Assembly (NCBI GenBank): GCA_964522525.1
Contig: CAZFWG010000014.1
Span: 3,514-67,513, forward strand
Direction: 5' to 3'
Length of the DNA stretch: 64,000 nt
From: CAYUYV01 sp964522525
Lineage (GTDB): Bacteria; Pseudomonadota; Alphaproteobacteria; JAJFIK01
The position numbers were made by a program, and so were the translations under genes. The notes beneath the pieces were generated by a model. That model was not told where the DNA came from. It did no database searches and was given only the letters and a program-made list of their open reading frames with translations. Position 1 is the first letter of the stretch; every line of letters starts with the position of its first letter. Shown here in pieces: positions 61,285 to 64,000 of the stretch.

Positions 61285-62049
61285 ATGACCGCTTCTCCCC
61301 CGCCCGCCCCGAAACGTCTCGATGGCCGCCTGGCGCTGATCACCGGAGCGTCCCGGGGTATCGGACATGCCGTGGCCCGGGCCTTTGCCCGGGAAGGCGC
61401 GGAGTTGATCCTCCTGGCACGGACCACCGGCGCGCTCGAAGAACTCGACGACATGGTCAAGGCCGATGGCGGCAAGGCGACGCTTGTTCCCCTCGACCTC
61501 AATGACGCCGAGGCGCTCGATCGTCTGGGGGCCTCCATTCACGAACGATGGGGCCGGCTTGACGTTCTGGTGGGCAACGCCGCCATTCTGGGCGGCTTGA
61601 CGCCGGTGGGCCATATCGCCCTCGATGACTGGCAGGCCCTTCTCGATGTCAATGTCACGGCCAACTGGCGGCTGATCCGATCCCTCGATCCCCTGCTGAA
61701 AGCGGCCGACAACGCCCGGGCCATTTTCGTCACCTCTTCGGTGGCGCAAGCACCGCGGCCCTATTGGGGCGGCTATGCCATGTCGAAAGCGGCGCTTGAA
61801 TCCCTCGTGCTCACCTATGCGGCGGAATGCCAGAATACGTCCGTGGGGGTCAATCTGATCAATCCGGGCCCGATCCGTACACAAATGCGCGCGCGCGCCA
61901 TGCCCGGCGAGGATCCCGCCACCCTGGCGACGCCGGATGACATCGCGCCCCTGTTCGTCGATCTGGCTCAAGCTTCCTACAAGGGCCATGGCGAAGTTGT
62001 TCGCTTCGAGAGATCCCGCGAAACACAGACGGCCCCATCCGCCCCGTAA
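61285..62049 (+). CDS. SDR family oxidoreductase
   Basis: A 254-residue classical SDR. The cofactor motif is TGASRGIG, NAA replaces NAG in VLVGNAAILGG, the catalytic serine is in FVTSSVAQAPRP and the pair is YAMSK. It resembles YciK-like SDRs commonly found after purF in alphaproteobacteria. GGAAGG lies about 12 nt before ATG 61285. Substrate unknown. Confidence 0.9.
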   Translation: MTASPPPAPKRLDGRLALITGASRGIGHAVARAFAREGAELILLARTTGALEELDDMVKADGGKATLVPLDLNDAEALDRLGASIHERWGRLDVLVGNAAILGGLTPVGHIALDDWQALLDVNVTANWRLIRSLDPLLKAADNARAIFVTSSVAQAPRPYWGGYAMSKAALESLVLTYAAECQNTSVGVNLINPGPIRTQMRARAMPGEDPATLATPDDIAPLFVDLAQASYKGHGEVVRFERSRETQTAPSAP

Positions 62050-62108
62050 ACGGCGATGGGATGCTTTTGAGGCGGGGGCGCAGACCATAGTCCCATGGGG
62101 AGGATATC

Positions 62109-64000
62109 GTGTCACACTTTCCGCATCTGCTTGGAGTGCTCTGCGCCATGACCATCGGCTTATCGTCCGCACCCGCCACAGCCGTCGAAACCTCCCCTTT
62201 TGGAACCTGGGTTTCGCCGATTTCGGCAACGGATCTGGGCTCCGCCGCGCTGGGCTTCAGCGCATTGGAGGGGCGGAACGATGCGCTCTATTGGCTTGAA
62301 TACCGCCCCCAGGAGGAAGGCCGAACCGTGATCATGCGCCGCCACCCGAACGGCGCGACCGAGACCTTGATCCCCGAAGGGTTCAATGTGCGCTCCCGCG
62401 TCCATGAATATGGCGGCGGCGCCTATGCCGTGATCGGAAAGGGCGTCGTCTTCAGCAATTTCAAGGATCAGCGCCTCTATTGGCAGATCGCCCGCGCCGC
62501 GCCCCGACCCATCACCCCGGAAGATCAGGTGCGCTTTGCCGACTGCGTCGAGGATGGGGGGCGAAACCGGTTGATCTGTGTGCGGGAGGATCATCGCGCC
62601 GAGACAGTCGACGCGCATGGCGAGGCCAGGAACGCGCTTGTGGCCGTTTCCCGGGATGACGGAACACAGACGGTGCTGTTTGAGGGCCCGGATTTCGTGG
62701 CCTATCCCCGCCTGTCGCGTGACGGCGCGAAACTCGCCTGGATCTCCTGGAACCATCCCAACATGCCCTGGGACACCGTTTCCCTTCATGTGGCGCCCCT
62801 TGAGGAAGACGGAACCCTTGGAACCGTCACGACCCTGAATGAGGGTAAAAAGGAATCCGTTCTGCAACCCACCTGGGGCCCGGACGGCCAGCTCTATTTC
62901 ACGGCCGATCGCTCGGGCTATTGGGCGCTTTACCGGTGGGATGGCACCACCGTGCAGAATGTGCTGGAGCGCGACGCGGATCTGGGCGGCCCCCTTTGGA
63001 GCCTGGGACAGACCTTTTTTGATTTCCTGCCGGACGGCCGCATCGTCGCCGCCTACACGGATGAGGCCCGCCACCGCCTGGCGATCATCGATCCGCAAGC
63101 CGGAACCTCGGCGCCCGTGGACCTGGGCCCCGTCGAAGTGACCGACCCCACCGTGGCGGCCGGGCGCCTCTTCGCCCTGGCGGCCTTCCCCGACCGGCCC
63201 CATGCGATCATCGAGATCGATCCGGACGGGCCGGACGGGCCGGTTTTCACGGTCGTACGGTCGGCGGGTGATCAGCTCCTGAGCCCCGGCTTCATCGCCA
63301 AACCCGAGACCATCACCTACGCAACCGGTCCGGACGACAAGGAAGTGGCGCATGCCATTTTCTATCCGCCAACGAATGAACGCTTTGTCGCGCCGGAGGG
63401 CGAAAAGCCGCCCTTGATCGTCATGGCCCATGGCGGTCCGACCGGGCACCGGGCACCGACGTTCCGTCTCGATATCCAATATTGGACGACCCGGGGTTTT
63501 GGCGTTCTTGACATCAATTATCGGGGCAGCTCGGGCTTCGGCCGGGCCTATCGGGAACGGCTTTACGGTCAGTGGGGCCTTGTTGATGTGGAGGACGCCG
63601 TGAAAGGCGCGCGCCATCTGGCGGCGCAAGGCCGGGCGGATGCCGCGCGTTTGCTGATCCGGGGCGGCAGCGCCGGCGGCTATGTGGTGCTCGCCGCCAT
63701 GGCCTTCCATGACGTCTTTGCGGCGGGGGCGAACTATTATGGTGTCAGCGACCTGGAGGCCCTGGCCAAGGACACCCACAAATTCGAATCCCGCTATCTG
63801 GATCAACTCGTCGGTCCGTATCCGGAACGCCGTGACCTCTATGTGGAGCGCTCTCCCATCCATCACCTGGATGGCTTCACCAAACCGCTGATCGTGCTCC
63901 AGGGTCTTGAGGACAAGGTCGTACCGCCGAACCAGTCGGAAGCGATCGTCAATGCGCTCCGGGAAAAGGGCATCCCGGTCGCCTATATCACCTTCGCGGA
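62109..64000 (+). CDS. S9 family serine peptidase (3' partial)
   Basis: The frame starts at GTG 62109, with GGGGAGG just upstream, and stays open to the window end (about 630 residues visible). A signal peptide (LLGVLCAMTIGLSSAPATA) is followed by a beta-propeller-like region (RLSRDGAKLAWISWNHP, QPTWGPDGQLYFTADRS). The C-terminal alpha/beta-hydrolase part has LIVMAHGGPTGHRAP, NYRGSSGFGRAYR and the nucleophile elbow RGGSAGGYVVLAA; the acid residue is likely in LQGLEDKVVPPNQS. The catalytic histidine lies beyond the window. Likely a periplasmic oligopeptidase or dipeptidyl aminopeptidase. Confidence 0.9.
   Translation, partial: MSHFPHLLGVLCAMTIGLSSAPATAVETSPFGTWVSPISATDLGSAALGFSALEGRNDALYWLEYRPQEEGRTVIMRRHPNGATETLIPEGFNVRSRVHEYGGGAYAVIGKGVVFSNFKDQRLYWQIARAAPRPITPEDQVRFADCVEDGGRNRLICVREDHRAETVDAHGEARNALVAVSRDDGTQTVLFEGPDFVAYPRLSRDGAKLAWISWNHPNMPWDTVSLHVAPLEEDGTLGTVTTLNEGKKESVLQPTWGPDGQLYFTADRSGYWALYRWDGTTVQNVLERDADLGGPLWSLGQTFFDFLPDGRIVAAYTDEARHRLAIIDPQAGTSAPVDLGPVEVTDPTVAAGRLFALAAFPDRPHAIIEIDPDGPDGPVFTVVRSAGDQLLSPGFIAKPETITYATGPDDKEVAHAIFYPPTNERFVAPEGEKPPLIVMAHGGPTGHRAPTFRLDIQYWTTRGFGVLDINYRGSSGFGRAYRERLYGQWGLVDVEDAVKGARHLAAQGRADAARLLIRGGSAGGYVVLAAMAFHDVFAAGANYYGVSDLEALAKDTHKFESRYLDQLVGPYPERRDLYVERSPIHHLDGFTKPLIVLQGLEDKVVPPNQSEAIVNALREKGIPVAYITFA

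Noticed and set aside
59764..62229. An 821-codon open frame on the minus strand opposite purF and the SDR gene
   Set aside because: It is antisense to two certain genes, has no family features and is explained by high GC at codon position three.

Overview
The window comes from a high-GC alphaproteobacterial chromosome. I could not place it below class level. The evidence is a set of gene orders typical of that class: ppx-ppk-hdaA-DUF2066 running opposite purM-purN, lptF-lptG-lptD-surA-pdxA-rsmA, fabD-fabG-acpP-fabF-mltG-yicC-gmk, rpsF-rpsR-DUF2232-rplI-dnaB-alr, and radA-cvpA-purF. A run of exactly 100 N (56408-56507) shows that this is a scaffolded draft, so single-base disruptions may be assembly errors. 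I saw no rRNA, tRNA, CRISPR array, transposase or integrase.

Layout. 1-2.4 kb: a partial tandem GST-like protein, a secreted CAP-domain protein, a YjhX-type small protein and a membrane protein. 2.4-12.1 kb: SDR, exopolyphosphatase, polyphosphate kinase (interrupted by an in-frame amber codon), the DnaA-like regulator HdaA and a DUF2066 protein on the minus strand, facing purM and purN, then ndk. 12.3-19.6 kb: membrane protein, type B carboxylesterase, ABC-F ATPase, VOC protein, HolC and leucyl aminopeptidase. 20-28 kb: LPS export and outer-membrane biogenesis (lptF, lptG, lptD, surA) with pdxA and rsmA. 28-31 kb: frameshifted VOC gene, an outer-membrane barrel with a clear terminator, and an iron-containing alcohol dehydrogenase. 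31-37.7 kb: gmk, yicC, mltG and the fatty-acid synthesis genes on the minus strand. 38-46.4 kb: ribosomal proteins S6, S18 and L9, replicative helicase, an ATP-grasp enzyme, alanine racemase and the MlaE-MlaF lipid-transport pair.

46.4-57.5 kb is an accessory block lying between mlaF and radA, with a toxin-antitoxin module at each end. Inside are a thiolase, a four-gene minus-strand operon (TlpA thioredoxin - DUF4266 lipoprotein - DUF3570 barrel - ApbE flavin transferase), an AhpD-like protein, a DUF2855 protein, an Hsp20 with a repeated N-terminal module, a DUF1348 protein and a nitroreductase cut by the assembly gap. 57.5-64 kb returns to core genes: radA, cvpA, purF, an SDR and a partial S9 peptidase.

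The main leads are these. (1) The ApbE/DUF3570/DUF4266/TlpA operon looks like an envelope redox or protein-modification system, and the barrel carries a T-x-x-S-G-A-S segment close to the ApbE flavinylation motif. (2) The Hsp20 carries four copies of an EINR amphipathic segment ahead of the alpha-crystallin domain. (3) Both toxin-antitoxin modules have near-ideal promoters with perfect inverted repeats of the same 6-bp-spacer design. The left one appears leaderless and is bracketed by a 52-bp imperfect direct repeat. (4) An inverted pair of DnaA-box-like 9-mers forms a long hairpin upstream of dnaB.
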